From Tetraselmis striata (Eukaryota > Chlorophyta > Chlorodendrophyceae > Chlorodendrales > Chlorodendraceae): 64,000 nucleotides of DNA. The position numbers and the translations under genes were made by a program. The stretch covers positions 124,001 through 188,000 of the forward strand of contig VCJN01002378.1 in assembly GCA_006384855.1 (NCBI GenBank), read 5' to 3'. The notes below the pieces were generated by a model. That model saw only the letters and a list, made by a program, of their open reading frames with translations. It was not told the origin of the DNA and searched no databases. Of the stretch, positions 23,244 to 34,223 are shown in pieces. Numbering within the stretch: position 1 is the stretch's first letter; each line of letters begins with the position of its first letter.

Positions 23244-24185
23244 CGTGACGTACCGTACCATAGACCCCGGGACCCCGTACCCCGTAACTATGGCACGGTA
23301 CGTCACGTGGTTGGGCTACCTGAGGACGATCAAGGCCTCCAGCTTGCAGCTTTACCTGTCGCCCATCAACAACTTCTTCAAGGACCACGGCCGGGAGCCG
23401 ATGGCTCTGAGCGATGAAGGGAGCATGGTCCGCAAGGTCCTTGCGGCGTCACATGTCGTGACGCTACATCCCGAGCTGTTGGGGGCCCCATTGCCCGCGC
23501 GTGTTGTGCTTAAAGCCCTGACATTGGCAAAGCCCTACGGCTGGAGCTGGGACTTACCTGGGGCACGGACCCGGGTACCGTGGTGCGCGTGGAGCTGTTC
23601 CGCGCTAGCCTGGCATTCATCGTGCTTTTTTTTTTCCCGCCCCCGGGACAGGACTGGCACCAGTGAAACCCTTGCAGCGTCTCTACGACGGCCGTTTAGG
23701 CAGCAATCCAGTTACGGAAAGCCCTGGGTAGGCGACGAAAGCCCTGGGAAAGCCCATCGTGCTCTGTCTGTTTTTCTGCCTCAGAGGAGCGGGGGTGGAG
23801 TGTCGTACGGGAGACCCCACGGTCGGCCCGGACGGCGGAATCCTTCTATACCATCGTGACCGGAAAGGCCAACGTGGCGCGGATGCAAGCAAGAAGTTGT
23901 TGTGTTAGCTGCCAGCGTCAACGCATGCCGACATCGCGGAGTTGTTGCACTACTTTGATGCCGCCCGTTAGGTGTTCGCCGGCGGGCGCGTGGACGTCCC
24001 ACTCCCTCGTCCGGAAGGGGCCCACTACACCCGCGTACGTGATCGGCGTGACGATGTAGAAGATCAAGTACTTCGGCGTCTGGGCGATGGAGTTGAGCGT
24101 AGTGCTCGACTACATCGACCCAACAGTGCTGCCGTGTCCGGCAGCATGGCATCTCTTTGGCTGGATGACCCCTTGGGGCGGTCAC
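23244..24185 (+). pseudogene. tyrosine recombinase (phage-integrase family) of DIRS/PAT-like element
   Basis: The SAM-like N-terminal domain is clear (MARYVTWLGYLRTIKASSL, LYLSPINNFFKDHG). After the insertion at 23627-23754 the frame resumes with GAGVECRTGDPTV, LYHRDRKGQRGADASKKLL, then TSHSLVRKGPTT (the H-x-x-R-like box, disturbed) and VVLDYIDPT with the nucleophile Tyr. Stop codons and frame changes at about 23905, 23970 and 24055 make it dead. Confidence 0.75.
23627..23754 (-). mobile_element. SINE-like repeat B, copy 3, inserted in recombinase
   Basis: It is flanked by a 9-bp target duplication, CATCGTGCT (23618-23626 and 23755-23763). On the minus strand it ends in a run of A (T run at 23626-23635 on plus). 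The body is the same 105 bp as the LINE 3' tail. Reading across the insertion point, the recombinase frame is continuous on both sides, so the insertion came later. Confidence 0.8.
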
Positions 24186-24246
24186 CCAACCAGAATGCCA
24201 CGCCAAGTGGTGACATGATGGCAAAACTGCGAGCCCCTTGCTTTGC

Positions 24247-24432
24247 TCATATTGAGAATTATAGAGGTTTGCATTACACGGGGCTAAGTACAACGGGTGT
24301 TACCCGACGTTATTCTGCCGTACGTGGCTAGGACGCTACTGTCGTGTGCCCACGTCCATCCCTCACCCCTATATGACGCCCCTCGCGCGACGCAGCGGTG
24401 TCTCCACCTTCTGCCTTTGCGCCAGCTTCTGG
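24247..24432 (+). repeat. right direct repeat of DIRS/PAT-like element
   Basis: Matches 19599-19788. The similarity ends near GCCTTTGCGCCA(A/G)CTT. Confidence 0.75.
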
Positions 24433-25771
24433 CTAGCGAAACTGACGATACCAGTACGAGTAACGGATCTGCGTCTCCGGCGGCCGAATGTTATGCGTCC
24501 CGGGTGTCGCGCAGCCGCAGACCGCCTGAATGTGGGGAATCCGTACGGGCAGCCCGTACGAGTACATGTGATAATCTGCGGCTGCGCGCGGATACGAAAA
24601 CCTGCCTTAATACACCAAACAAAACAAGCCCTACTGGTCCACACTGGCGATTCCCGCCTCTGGTGGCCCGTGGCTGGATTTCCTTCTGGTTTTCTGTATG
24701 GATTTCTTGAATGTTGCAGCAAGCACATGTACCTGTACAGGTGAGGATTAATTGGAATACATGAGCTAGCTGCAGAAGGCGATATCAGAAAATCACCTGT
24801 ACAGGCGATAATCATACCTGATGATACTCTGCACTGGCGGGAGTGTAGCGACTAATTGGTCGCTAGTCGCTAGTAACACTGGTTGCGTATCGGACTCGCC
24901 TTCGCTCTCTCGCTTGCGTCGGGCGTCCGATACGCTAGTATGGGGATATTACACTCCCGCCATTTCAGTATCGTTCACCTATCGTCCACGTATTATACAA
25001 TAATAAAAAATAAACCTGCTGATATGAGTTTATATTCGACGAATAAACCCTAAATAATAGACTGCCTGCGTTACAGGTATATTTACTCGTCCCGTAGACA
25101 TCGCGTAGCCCTCGTCGTATACAGGACGAGCGAGGCGGCCCTAGACAGAGAGACCACCCAGGTCACACTCCAGGGGGGCTTCGGTGCTTCCCTTGCCACT
25201 ACAGGTAGCGGCCACAGTGACAGGTCTGCCGAACACCAGAGCGCACGGGCGCCAACAGCGAAGTGCGCCGACCTTGGACAGCCGCCGCGGAGCTCAACGA
25301 GTACAGCAGCCGTACACGCTTGTCTCGAGCAGGGCGCACAACTACTCATTTGTACACTCCTCCTGTCCGTACACCATACTTAACGGCTGTTTTGATTCGA
25401 CGGGGACATCCATGAGGAGCGTCGAGACGAAAAAAAGCCGCTCATCTACTGCGTTGGCCTCGGGCGTCCCTCACCTCACCCTGGCCGAGCCAAACCTTCT
25501 CGTCAGTAGGCATACTGGGCGCCTTCACAACTTCGGAGGAATCCGGGCTCACCGGCCGAGCTGCCTGGCCGCACGGTGGTCGAGCTTGGGGTTCTGCGCG
25601 TGGGGTCTGTCGCAGACCCACGGCCCGGGAGGGTGCGCACGCGCGTAGTACGGTGCTCGTACATACGGCCATAACACCTGGTATACGTGTATCAGCAGCT
25701 GTTGGCCGCCAGGGCCGTCACGGGACGGCACCCGGGACCGGCGGACCTGCGTGTCCCCCGCCGCGGCAGCC
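24433..25771. other. intergenic region with foldback element
   Basis: No convincing exon was found. ORFs here lack splice-compatible context and protein-like composition. The segment contains the foldback element at 24823-24972 and AT-rich sequence at 24990-25080. Confidence 0.5.
24823..24972. mobile_element. foldback (hairpin) MITE-like element
   Basis: The outer arms are GATACT..TGGCGGGAGTGTA (24823-24847) and TACACTCCCGCCA..AGTATC (24950-24972). Inner arms GCGTATCGGAC (24885-24895) and GTCCGATACGC (24925-24935) pair across a loop of about 29 bases. The whole 150 bp can fold into one long interrupted hairpin. No ORF. Confidence 0.7.
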
Positions 25772-27413
25772 ATGTGGGGCGACTGGGTTTGCTGCCGCGG
25801 GAACAGCGCTGTGGCGGTGGCGGAGCCGCAGTCGTCGCTGGCGGCCGAGGTGCCGGTGCGGAGCTACTCAGGCGCGCATGTCTCAACGGCGGCGGTAGCG
25901 GAGCAGTCTGAGGTGGGGGCATGCCCGCTGCCCGTCCCCGGCTGCACACGTGTCTCGGCCCGGACTGTGTCTCGCAAACACTCAGGATCGCCACACCGCC
26001 CGGACTGTCCTCTCCGCCCTCGCCGGCGCGGCACATTGGGGCCTCCCGTGCGAGGGGGGGGGGGGGAAGGGGCACGGGTCGGGCGCTGAGCCGCTGCTGC
26101 GGGGTGCCGCCGCGGTCGCGCAGGTGGCGCCGTTGCCGGGATCGGCGCGCAGCAGCCGCGGTAGCCGCGGCTCTTCCTTCAGCTCGGGCTCGCGGTTGTC
26201 GGATGCGGGTAAGGGGAAGATGAAGGTCGCGGTGCCGCCGGCGAGCCCCGTGATCAGCGGCTGCAATGTGCCCATAAACATGAGGTCTGCGCCCCCGCCC
26301 CCCTTTTTAATTTACACACACGTACACACACATGCACACACGCACCCATCCCCGCCCCAAGGTGCCCTCACCCTGGACTTTCAGCCGCGGACTTTCAGCG
26401 CGACGCGTTACTTCCGGTGTTTCGGTGGGGCAGTCAGTGCCCTCGGAACTGGGCACCACGTCCATTGGGTAGGCACCACGTGGGCAGCGGGGCAAAGCTT
26501 CTGGGCTCCTCCTGAAATGCCGCTCCTGCGGTTCCTTCTGTTGTAAGGAGGGAGACGCGCTGGCGGGTGCGAGGAGTGGGCAGGCCGGTCTAGTCCAAAC
26601 AGACGTAGGGCGCGTGGTTTATTCGTGACATGGCGTGTCCATCATGCGGAAAGCTAAGCAAGCCCCCCCCCCCCCCCCTTTCTCAGGCCCAGCAGCTCCG
26701 GCACCGCGTCCACATCTGCAGTCACGGAGCCGTCGCTCTCCATGCCCGAGACGATCTCCGAGCTAGGCGACGCCACATTTGTGGGCGTCCATGCCGCCTA
26801 TGTGCCCCTGGATCCGACAGTGAGCGCTCCCTCCCCCCCCCCCCCCCCCCCTTCCCCGACCCGGGGCAAGCGCGCATGGCATCGCATGTCCGGCCCGGCA
26901 CATACTCCGCACTCATGGGGAACGCACCGCGCAGGATCCGGATTCGTTCCTGGTGCCCACGTGGTCACTCCGCTGCATGACCGACCGTCAGGTGAGCCCC
27001 CCCCCCCCCCCCCCCCCCACTCTCTCCCCTCCCTCCCCTACCCGGGATCCTCCCTTGAGGTCTACTGTCCAGGCTGACACAGCATGATACTACCTGAGCC
27101 TCAGACTCTCACACGGCCGGTGCTGCTGCCTGGCGCATGCATCCCCGCGCAATCTGCCATTGCCACACAAGCGCTGCACGGGACGCTGTGCCTCATCCGG
27201 CGGAGTCTCTGAGCTCATCCTCCCCCCCCTCCCCCTGGGGGTTCTTTCCTGCCCGCCCCCTACCTTCCCCCTCCTGTTGCGCCCCCTGCAGAAAGCACGC
27301 AATAAACAGTCCAGAAATAAAAAGAAGCTTCCGAAGCTGAGCCTCAACCCGGAGGCGGCGCGGATGGAGAGGGAGAGGGCTCACTTGCGGGTGAGAAGCT
27401 CCCCCCGCCTCCC

Positions 27414-27444
<31 letters not shown>

Positions 27445-29342
27445 AACTCCACCCCACCCCCTGTCTTCTTACCCTGCCACAACCGGCAGAGAGCCAGCCC
27501 GCAGCTGGCAATGAACCCTCTCTCCCCCCCCCCCCGCTTCCCCGCATTGGCTGCCCGTGACCAGGTGACTGCCCATGCTTGGCGGTAATACTTTTTACTG
27601 AGGCCGGTGGGGGAGGGGGGTAGGGAGGAGGGTGGTATGATCGGGTTTCGCGGTGCTACACGCGAGGCTCGATACTCCTCGTACGGGAGACCTGCCCTTG
27701 TTCCAGTGCCGCGGCAGATGTGTAGTGTTGGGATGGCGAACATGTGCCTATTCATGGCGTATGAATGACGGAAATCAAACAGATACAAAAAGAAATTATC
27801 GAACATGAATGCGGATCAAGACGTACATGTTTTATATATATTTGTGTGTGTGACTCCATACGCCCCAAGCTTGATGGTACCCCCCTCCTGTGCCTTTCTG
27901 CTCTGCCCACAGGTGCTCCAGGAGCAGAAGCTGCTGCTGGAGCTGCACGGCTCCCCGCTCAACCGCACCTCGGACCGCCCCAACACGTGACACCCCCCCC
28001 CCCTCCTCCCCCCGCATTGCATCTGACCCCCTCCCCTCCTGTCCCTTCCTCCACATCACTGCTCCGCGGCTGCGTCCCCCCCCCCCCCCCCCCCTCCCTC
28101 ACCCCCCGAGTTTTTAGGGTTTGCCCGTCTAACGCGCACAAACACAACTCCCCCCCCCTTCCCTCTGCTTGCAGGTCGCCTGGCATGGGCATGCGGAATC
28201 TGCAGAAGGTTTCTGCACTAGATAAGAGGACTGCGTCTGGTGGGCCTCCCCCCCCCCCCCCCCCCCCCCCCCTTCCCTGAAAGAACACTCAATTTAGGCA
28301 TCTGGTCTGAGTTGCCTCTAGTCTACACAATCATTCGGTGCCGGTCCGCTATATGTTGGTCCATATCTGACCGTCTGGCCTCTGATAGGTAGTCAGTAGT
28401 TCAGTGCTGCGCACTCACGATCAAACCGCAGACAGTGGGCCATGTGCGTGGCTGTTGCCTGGAATCCCATGGACTTTTCCCTCCTAAGATCCTCGGTGCT
28501 GTCACCTGGAGTACTTCGGCTGATACTATGAAGAAGTCTATGAGTCGAGTCCGCGCGGTCTACACCTGTTCCTGGAAGAGAGAGAGAGAGACCTTTTATG
28601 GAGCTGTAGGTGGTTGGAGGGCATCTTGGCATCACGGTTTGGTAAACTTCTGAGCCGCTCTCCCGTTCCTCGAAAAAAGTATAAAATTACGCTCGCAAAC
28701 ATAAAGGGGGTCCACAGGGGCCCCCACCTCTATGCTATCCTTCCAGCAGGAGGACTCTGCCCTTGCTTGATAGGTCGGGCAGGTCCTCATTCACAGTGCT
28801 CTTACAACCGCGTCGGCATCCGTAACAGGGGGAAAGGGGGAGGGGTCACATCCGGTGATCTGTGTTAAGCGCGCTAGACGGGTGCTGTACAGTGCGCTGC
28901 CGAAGCGCCGCAATTCACCATCGTATCGGTTCTTATTGCAGCGGCCACCAACACCAGGAGGTCCGTCAGGAGAATTCCGTGTGGGTGTGTGTGCAGACTG
29001 GTCCGCAGTGCGAAAGCTACACGAAAGTGTTCTTGTCCGTCCGGACATTTTGGCAATAGACGTGGCGGTGGCCAAAGTCGCTGTGCCACGTGACGCGGGT
29101 GCTTCTTCATGGTCACAGCTGCAGAGACTATGTTGTTCCAGGTCTCGTATCAAAACGCTGAATAGAGGCTGGCGGGTCCCAGAAACGATGCACCGCTCTT
29201 GGGACGCAGCGTCGAGTCAGAACTCCTGTGCGCTATTATATTTGTTGTGTATTCTGATATTCTCCCAGACAAGTGTAGCTGGTCCATCATTACGCGGGCT
29301 TGGCAACACATCAAGTGTGAAGCCATGTATGTATGTCTATAC

Positions 29343-29390
<48 letters not shown>

Positions 29391-30541
29391 ATATACATAC
29401 ATCTATCTATGTACATCTTTATCCATATCCATACATATCAGTTTCAATATCTTTTTCTGTCAATATATATGTGTATATATCTATATGTGGGTATAGAAAT
29501 ATATCTATATCTATATATACCTATATACGATGGCATGTATCTATGGGTGTGCTAATCCCCCTACTATGCACACGCAGCCTGATTAGATCGCGTGACCCAG
29601 ACTCCAGCGGCCCGCATTTGTTCCCGCTTGTATAGCTATTGAAATCGAAGTTTCTTGCAACTTTGGTCCCGGGCAATTCAGGCCAGCTGTCTTACAGCCC
29701 GACTTTGTGAACCTGCATAGGGTCGACTGCGCCCATAGCACGCAGTCCTCTGAAGGTCAGGCCTCTATACCTGCTAGAGAGGCGTGCCATCCTCGCCCCC
29801 TCCCTCTCCCCTCGATCCCCGAGCATTGGCATCGCGGAGCACTTCTACCGCCGCGCCCTACCAGTCTAGTGACTAAGGGAATTGTTGTATAAGTGCAACA
29901 GTTGTACGACACATCAATCAACTTTCAGCGTCCAGAAGGGGTCATGGTCGCACCTAAATACAAAAAGCCGACCCTCAGCAGGGTTTGGAACGTCCTGGAG
30001 ACCTAAGTTATCCTGAAATGTTTTTTATCGTTGCGTTGCGCTTAAGCAACCCTCAACTCCGGCATACATCCTGTGCTGACGTTTCTAACACAACAAATAT
30101 CCCCGAGTCGCTAGGGCCCCAGGCCCTAGCTAGCCCCGTTTAGCTGTTGTAGGTGGGGCTCATCGCTCTGCGCAGTGGAGCCGCCACGTGCTCCTCCGTC
30201 AAACGAGTCACCGGGGAGGGGGAGGAACCGGGGCTAGATGCGCTGCTGCGCACGTGATCAAACAACAACAACACACGTGACGTTGCGCCGCAGGTTCGGA
30301 GCGGGACATGATGGGGGGCGCTCCCGTGAGCGAGCGGGAGATCGAGAACTGCAGCGGCTGCGGGTCCGCCAGCACCTTTGACAACGCGCCCAGCTCAAGC
30401 ACTCGCGCCCCCATCCTCGGCGCGCGCATCCAGCTGGCCAAGGAGGACTCGGCCAGGCAGCACCAGGACACAGACGGGGAGACCAAGCTGGAACCGCCGA
30501 GCGGAACGATTCAGCAGCACATGATCTATCCCATTGGATGA
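25772..30541 (+). CDS. multi-exon gene of unknown function
   Basis: Likely exons: 25772-25912 (ATG at 25772), about 26110-26208, 26693-26819, 26935-26991, 27292-27390, 27913-27986, 28175-28208 and 30294-30541. The phases of 26693-28208 agree from one exon to the next. The last junction is off by one, so a small exon between 28209 and 30293 is probably missed. The product has a Ser-rich segment, ETISELGDATFVGV, a basic stretch (KARNKQSRNKKKLPK), a helical LQEQKLLLELHG segment and a polar tail ending HMIYPIG. I recognise no domain, membrane segment or signal peptide. Four donors are followed directly by C runs, as in the well-supported genes nearby, which supports the exon calls. It could be two genes. 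Confidence 0.5.
28770..28828 (+). repeat. MITE-like element, copy 5 (3' fragment)
   Basis: Only the right end remains: GGGCAGGTCCTCATTCACAG, TGCTCTTACAACCGCGTCGG and CATCCGTAAC match the right end of copy 1. Confidence 0.55.
29349..29388. repeat. (CA)n microsatellite
   Basis: About 20 CA units followed by AT-rich TATACATA sequence to about 29530. It lies in the presumed long intron of the unknown gene. Confidence 0.9.
29650..29763 (+). repeat. dispersed repeat A, copy 2
   Basis: Counterpart of 12095-12235, sharing CAGGCCAGCTGTCTTNCNGCCC, TGCATAGGGTCGACTGC and GCAGTCCTCTGAAGGTCA in the same orientation. Confidence 0.6.
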
Positions 30542-30814
30542 TCCACCCTGCTGGATGAGCGCGGAGGGCGCGCGCCATCATTTCAACCTGCTCTGCTGCA
30601 AGAGGGGGTGCCGCAAGGTCCCTCCTGGGACCGTTGTAACTTATCCTATTATTTGCAATCCCACGCTGCTCCCCTTGTGTATGTGGAGGACCACCGCGCC
30701 TTGGGGACCCCCTTCCCCCCTTTCGCTGCCTTTGTATCTAAGGCGCTCGAAGTCTGTCACAACTTGTTCCTGCGTAGCGCCGCTAGCTAGGTGTCTACAG
30801 CCCGGCTTCGTGAC

Positions 30815-30982
30815 CCGGGCGCACCTACAGATTATCACAACCTATATCAGAAGCCTCGCATTAGGCTTGCATGCAACGTGTTAGAACCTTCGCTGTAGTT
30901 CCGCTATATTTTCGTCTACAATTGACCTCTGGCAGGCAGGGCAGGTTCCGATTCGCAGATCACTTATTACAAACCCGTCACG
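30815..30982 (+). mobile_element. MITE-like element, copy 6
   Basis: It contains AGAAGCCTCGCATTAGGC, the TTGCATGCAA palindrome, TTCGCTGTAGTTCCGCTATA, TTGACCTCTGGCAGGCAGGG and GATTCGCAGATCACTTATTA in the order of copy 1. The terminal repeats are eroded. Confidence 0.65.
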
Positions 30983-31263
30983 CCAAGAACGCTGTCCTTT
31001 CTCCCGGTTGTCGCATCACTTGCAAGAATATTTCTCTTCTGAATATATGTTGCTGCATTTTGAGCACGACGCTACCGGTAGCAGATTTTTCTCCATAGAA
31101 TAGGCCATATACAGGGGTGCAGCGGCCACTTTATGCCACCGATGTAGTATGTGCACTTCCGTCGGCGGGTGCGTGTATATGTATGTACTATAGGAGATGT
31201 GAGCATTAGGCCACAGGCACGCATGGTGTCACTGCAATGCATGGTGTTTCTATGGTGTGCCAA

Positions 31264-32785
31264 TGCTGTGAATTACAGTGCCTATGTACGCTACGAGTAC
31301 GTGTACGATTTGTCAGTACCTGAGGTTACGACGAGTGTATACACAGTATCACGCTTCCGTGTGGCAAGTGGTGTGCTTTGAGGCGGATGTCGCCTCGATT
31401 GTTACATTGGTTTTGGAGTCTGGTGTTTCGATTCAGAGACTGGAAGGTAGTCACCTTTTGACCGCTGATGACACCGACTCCATAATTGATGTCTCGGAAG
31501 GGGGGGGGGTAGTATTGCAGTGCTGTGGCAATTACAATGTCTATATACGCAATGAGAACGGGTACGATGTGTACCTGAGGCTACGACGAGTATATATGCG
31601 ATATCACGATGCCTTGTGTGGCAAGCGTCGTGCGTTTGAGGCGGATGTTGCCTCGATTGCTTCATTGGGTTCGGAGCTTGGTGTCTCGATCAAGGGATCT
31701 GAAGTAGTCACCTTTCGACGATCACTGATGAAACCGATTCGATAGCTGATGTACCGGAAGGGGGGGTTAGTATTGCAGTGCTGTGACAATTACAATATCT
31801 ATCTACGCAATGAGAACGTGTAAGATGTGTACCTGAGGTTACGACGAGTATATATGCGATATCGTGCTACCTTGTGGCAAGCGTTGTGCGTTTTTGAGGC
31901 GGATGTCGCCTCGATTGTTACATTGGTTTCGGGGCTTGGTGTCTCGATCAAGGGATCTGAAGGTAGTCACCTTGTGATCTCTGATAAAATCGATTCGTTA
32001 GCTGATGTCCCGGGAGGGGGGGGGGGGTTAGTATTGCAGTGCTGTGACAATTGCAATGTCTATATACGCAATGAGAACGTGTACGATGTGTACCTGAGGT
32101 TACGACGAGTATATATGCGATATCGTGCTACCTTGTGGCAAGCGTTGTGCGTTTTTGAGGCGGATGTCGCCTCGATTGTTACATTGGTTTCGGGGCTTGG
32201 TGTCTCGATCAAGGGATCTGAAGGTAGTCACCTTGTGATCTCTGATAAAATCGATTCGTTAGCTGATGTCCCGGGAGGGGGGGGGGGGTTAGTATTGCAG
32301 TGCTGCGACAATTGCAATATCTATATACGCAATGAGAACGTGTACGATGTGTACCTTAGGTTACGACGACTACTATACATGCGATATCGTGCTACCTTGT
32401 GGCAAGCGTTGTGCGTTTGAGGCGGATGTCGCCTCGATTGTTACATTGGTTTCGGAGTCTGGTGTTTCGATTCAGAGACTGGAAGGTAATCACCTTTTGA
32501 CCGCTGATGAAACCGATTCGATAGCTGATGTCCCGGGAGGGGGGGGGTAGTATTGCAATGCTGTGGCAATTGCGATATTTACATACGCAATGAGAACGGG
32601 TACGATGTGTACCTGAGGTTACGGCAAGTTTATATATGCGATATCACGCTGCCTTGTGTGGCAAGCGTTGTGCGTTTGAGGCGGATGTCGCCTCGATTGT
32701 TACATTGGTTTCGGAGCTTGGTGTCTCGATCAAGGGATCTGAAGGTAGGCACCTTTCGACGATCGCTGATGAAACCGATAGTTGA
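31264..32785 (+). repeat. tandem array, about six units of 255-261 bp
   Basis: Units can be phased on TACCTGAGG at 31317, 31572, 31830, 32091, 32352 and 32610, giving periods of 255, 258, 261, 261 and 258. Units 3 and 4 are nearly identical. Each unit has a GAGGCGGATGT(C/T)GCCTCGATTG block, a CGATTC(G/A)..GCTGATGT block, a G run of variable length, and GTATTGCA(G/A)TGCTGTG. One frame stays open through more than two units (31827-32420) and encodes repeats with FEADVASIVTLV and NVYIRNENVYDVYLRLRR. Confidence 0.9.
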
Positions 32786-33367
32786 TGGAGGAACGAGACT
32801 GCAGACACGCTTGAACATATGACTTACCGTGGTTGACGCACATGAGAGGGTATATCCATTCGTTGACGATTGGACCGGTCAACCACCTAGCGACTAGTCG
32901 CAATAAGCTGCCGTCAGACCGCAGTTTCTCTGACCGACCACAACAACCTACAATAATCCTTACCCACAGGGCCATCGTGCCGCTACCTTGGACAAACTGC
33001 GCCTATGATGTTTTCCCAGTACATGTAAGGGTAGTAGTAATACTAGGAGGTATATTCATGGCAATGCTCTAAACTAGTTTTCCGGGTTTCCTCCTTTCCT
33101 CAACCACTTTCTGTAACTATATGTCGCAGGAGCGGTACGAATTACTAGTTCGCGCGTCGTTGTGCCCTGCCTTCATGGGCATCACGAGCAGACACAAAAG
33201 CAGCCGTAACGACTGAGCCTGCCATTTTCCCTGAGTTTCGCTCACTGTGTTGCACACAGCGAAAGGTCGTCTCATAACCAGTTGCGGGCAAGGTCGAAGG
33301 TTGTATAAAGACCTCACTAGGCTCGCCATTCGAGTGTAATATTCTTGTCCGTACGTCCGTGCGCTAT

Positions 33368-33980
33368 CATGCCAAAAGAAGAAGAGCCCGTCGCCGCGCC
33401 GATGCGAGAGTCGTTCCAAAGCCTCCGAGCGGACATGTACGCTCAATCTGCATTGATGTTGGACCTTACTTCATTCGTCGCTGACTCGCGATCAATTGAA
33501 GGCTCGTGGGGGCGACGGCGAGGGAGACGGCGCACCGTGGTTCCGGTACCGCAGCGCCCAGCGGGACAACCGGGCAGGCAACGAGGGAGTCATAATGCGC
33601 CTCGACTTGCTAGAGCTAGCCCGAAGCGGCCGTGCCAGTTCAACATCCGTGAGTGACGAGGATGACCATCTCGCGGTGCCAGAGCTATTGCAGAGCATAT
33701 AACCTTGCTACGGGGGGTTCGACCGGTTATTATTCGCCGGGTGCCCGGTATGTTTCCACTAAAGTCAGACTTCACGAACGACTTCCGGGGAGAAGCGCCG
33801 CTCGTTCGTGGCTACTTCGAAGGCCACGGCGGCCGAGGAGCGGCTGCGAGTCGCGTCTGAGAAGACGCAGGCGGAGAGGAAGAAGCACAACCCGCGCGTG
33901 CAAGAGCTGGAGGAGCAAGCGGCTTGTCTATCAAGAATATACGACCGACTACGTGAGGGCAATAGTAGCAGGACGTAGAA
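33368..33980 (+). pseudogene. short unassigned ORFs with coiled-coil segment
   Basis: An ATG at 33369 opens a frame with VAAPMRESFQSLRADMYA and LMLDLTSFVADSRS. It seems to continue in another frame (33496-33702) with IMRLDLLELARSGRASS and SDEDDHLAVPELLQSI. A third segment (about 33775-33978) has AAEERLRVASEKTQAERKK and VQELEEQA, a typical coiled coil. No family is recognised. Lack of introns and the frame changes suggest a decayed gene or transposon gag. It could also be genuine short exons. Confidence 0.3.
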
Positions 33981-34223
33981 TGATGGACTAGAATTCAGGT
34001 AACTGATGACCAAATCGAAAGTAACACCCAGAAAAGCATGCAACGACTTATGTGGAAAGCTATATCGTACGTCATAATTCTGGGATCAGTGTTGCTTGGG
34101 GCAGTCCGAAGAGTCTGGGACGGTACGTATACCGCACCCGTGAACACGTTCAACAAGTGATTAGGGGTGCCCCTGCTGCAGTGCCGTCATGGGGATAGGA
34201 GTAGGAACATTGTGCGTTATTGT

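Larger units (their letters stand above)
19599..24432 (+). mobile_element. DIRS/PAT-like tyrosine-recombinase retrotransposon, decayed
   Basis: Direct repeats of about 185 bp bound the unit (19599-19788 and 24247-24432). Both contain TTGAGAATT, GTGCCCACGTCCATCCCTCA and CTATATGACGCCCC. Between them, in order, are a gag-like region, reverse transcriptase, RNase H, the DIRS linker region and a tyrosine recombinase, all on the plus strand. Every part carries stops or frameshifts. Direct rather than inverted ends point to the PAT/Ngaro layout (split direct repeats) rather than DIRS1 itself. A SINE-like copy interrupts the recombinase. Confidence 0.8.
30542..33367. other. intergenic region dominated by repeats
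   Basis: Between the unknown gene and the short ORFs at 33.4 kb this holds a MITE-like copy (30815-30982) and the tandem array (31264-32785). I see no other coding candidate. Confidence 0.6.

Noticed and set aside
31264..32785. CRISPR-like array
   Set aside because: The units are contiguous 255-261 bp repeats without short spacers, and the DNA is eukaryotic.
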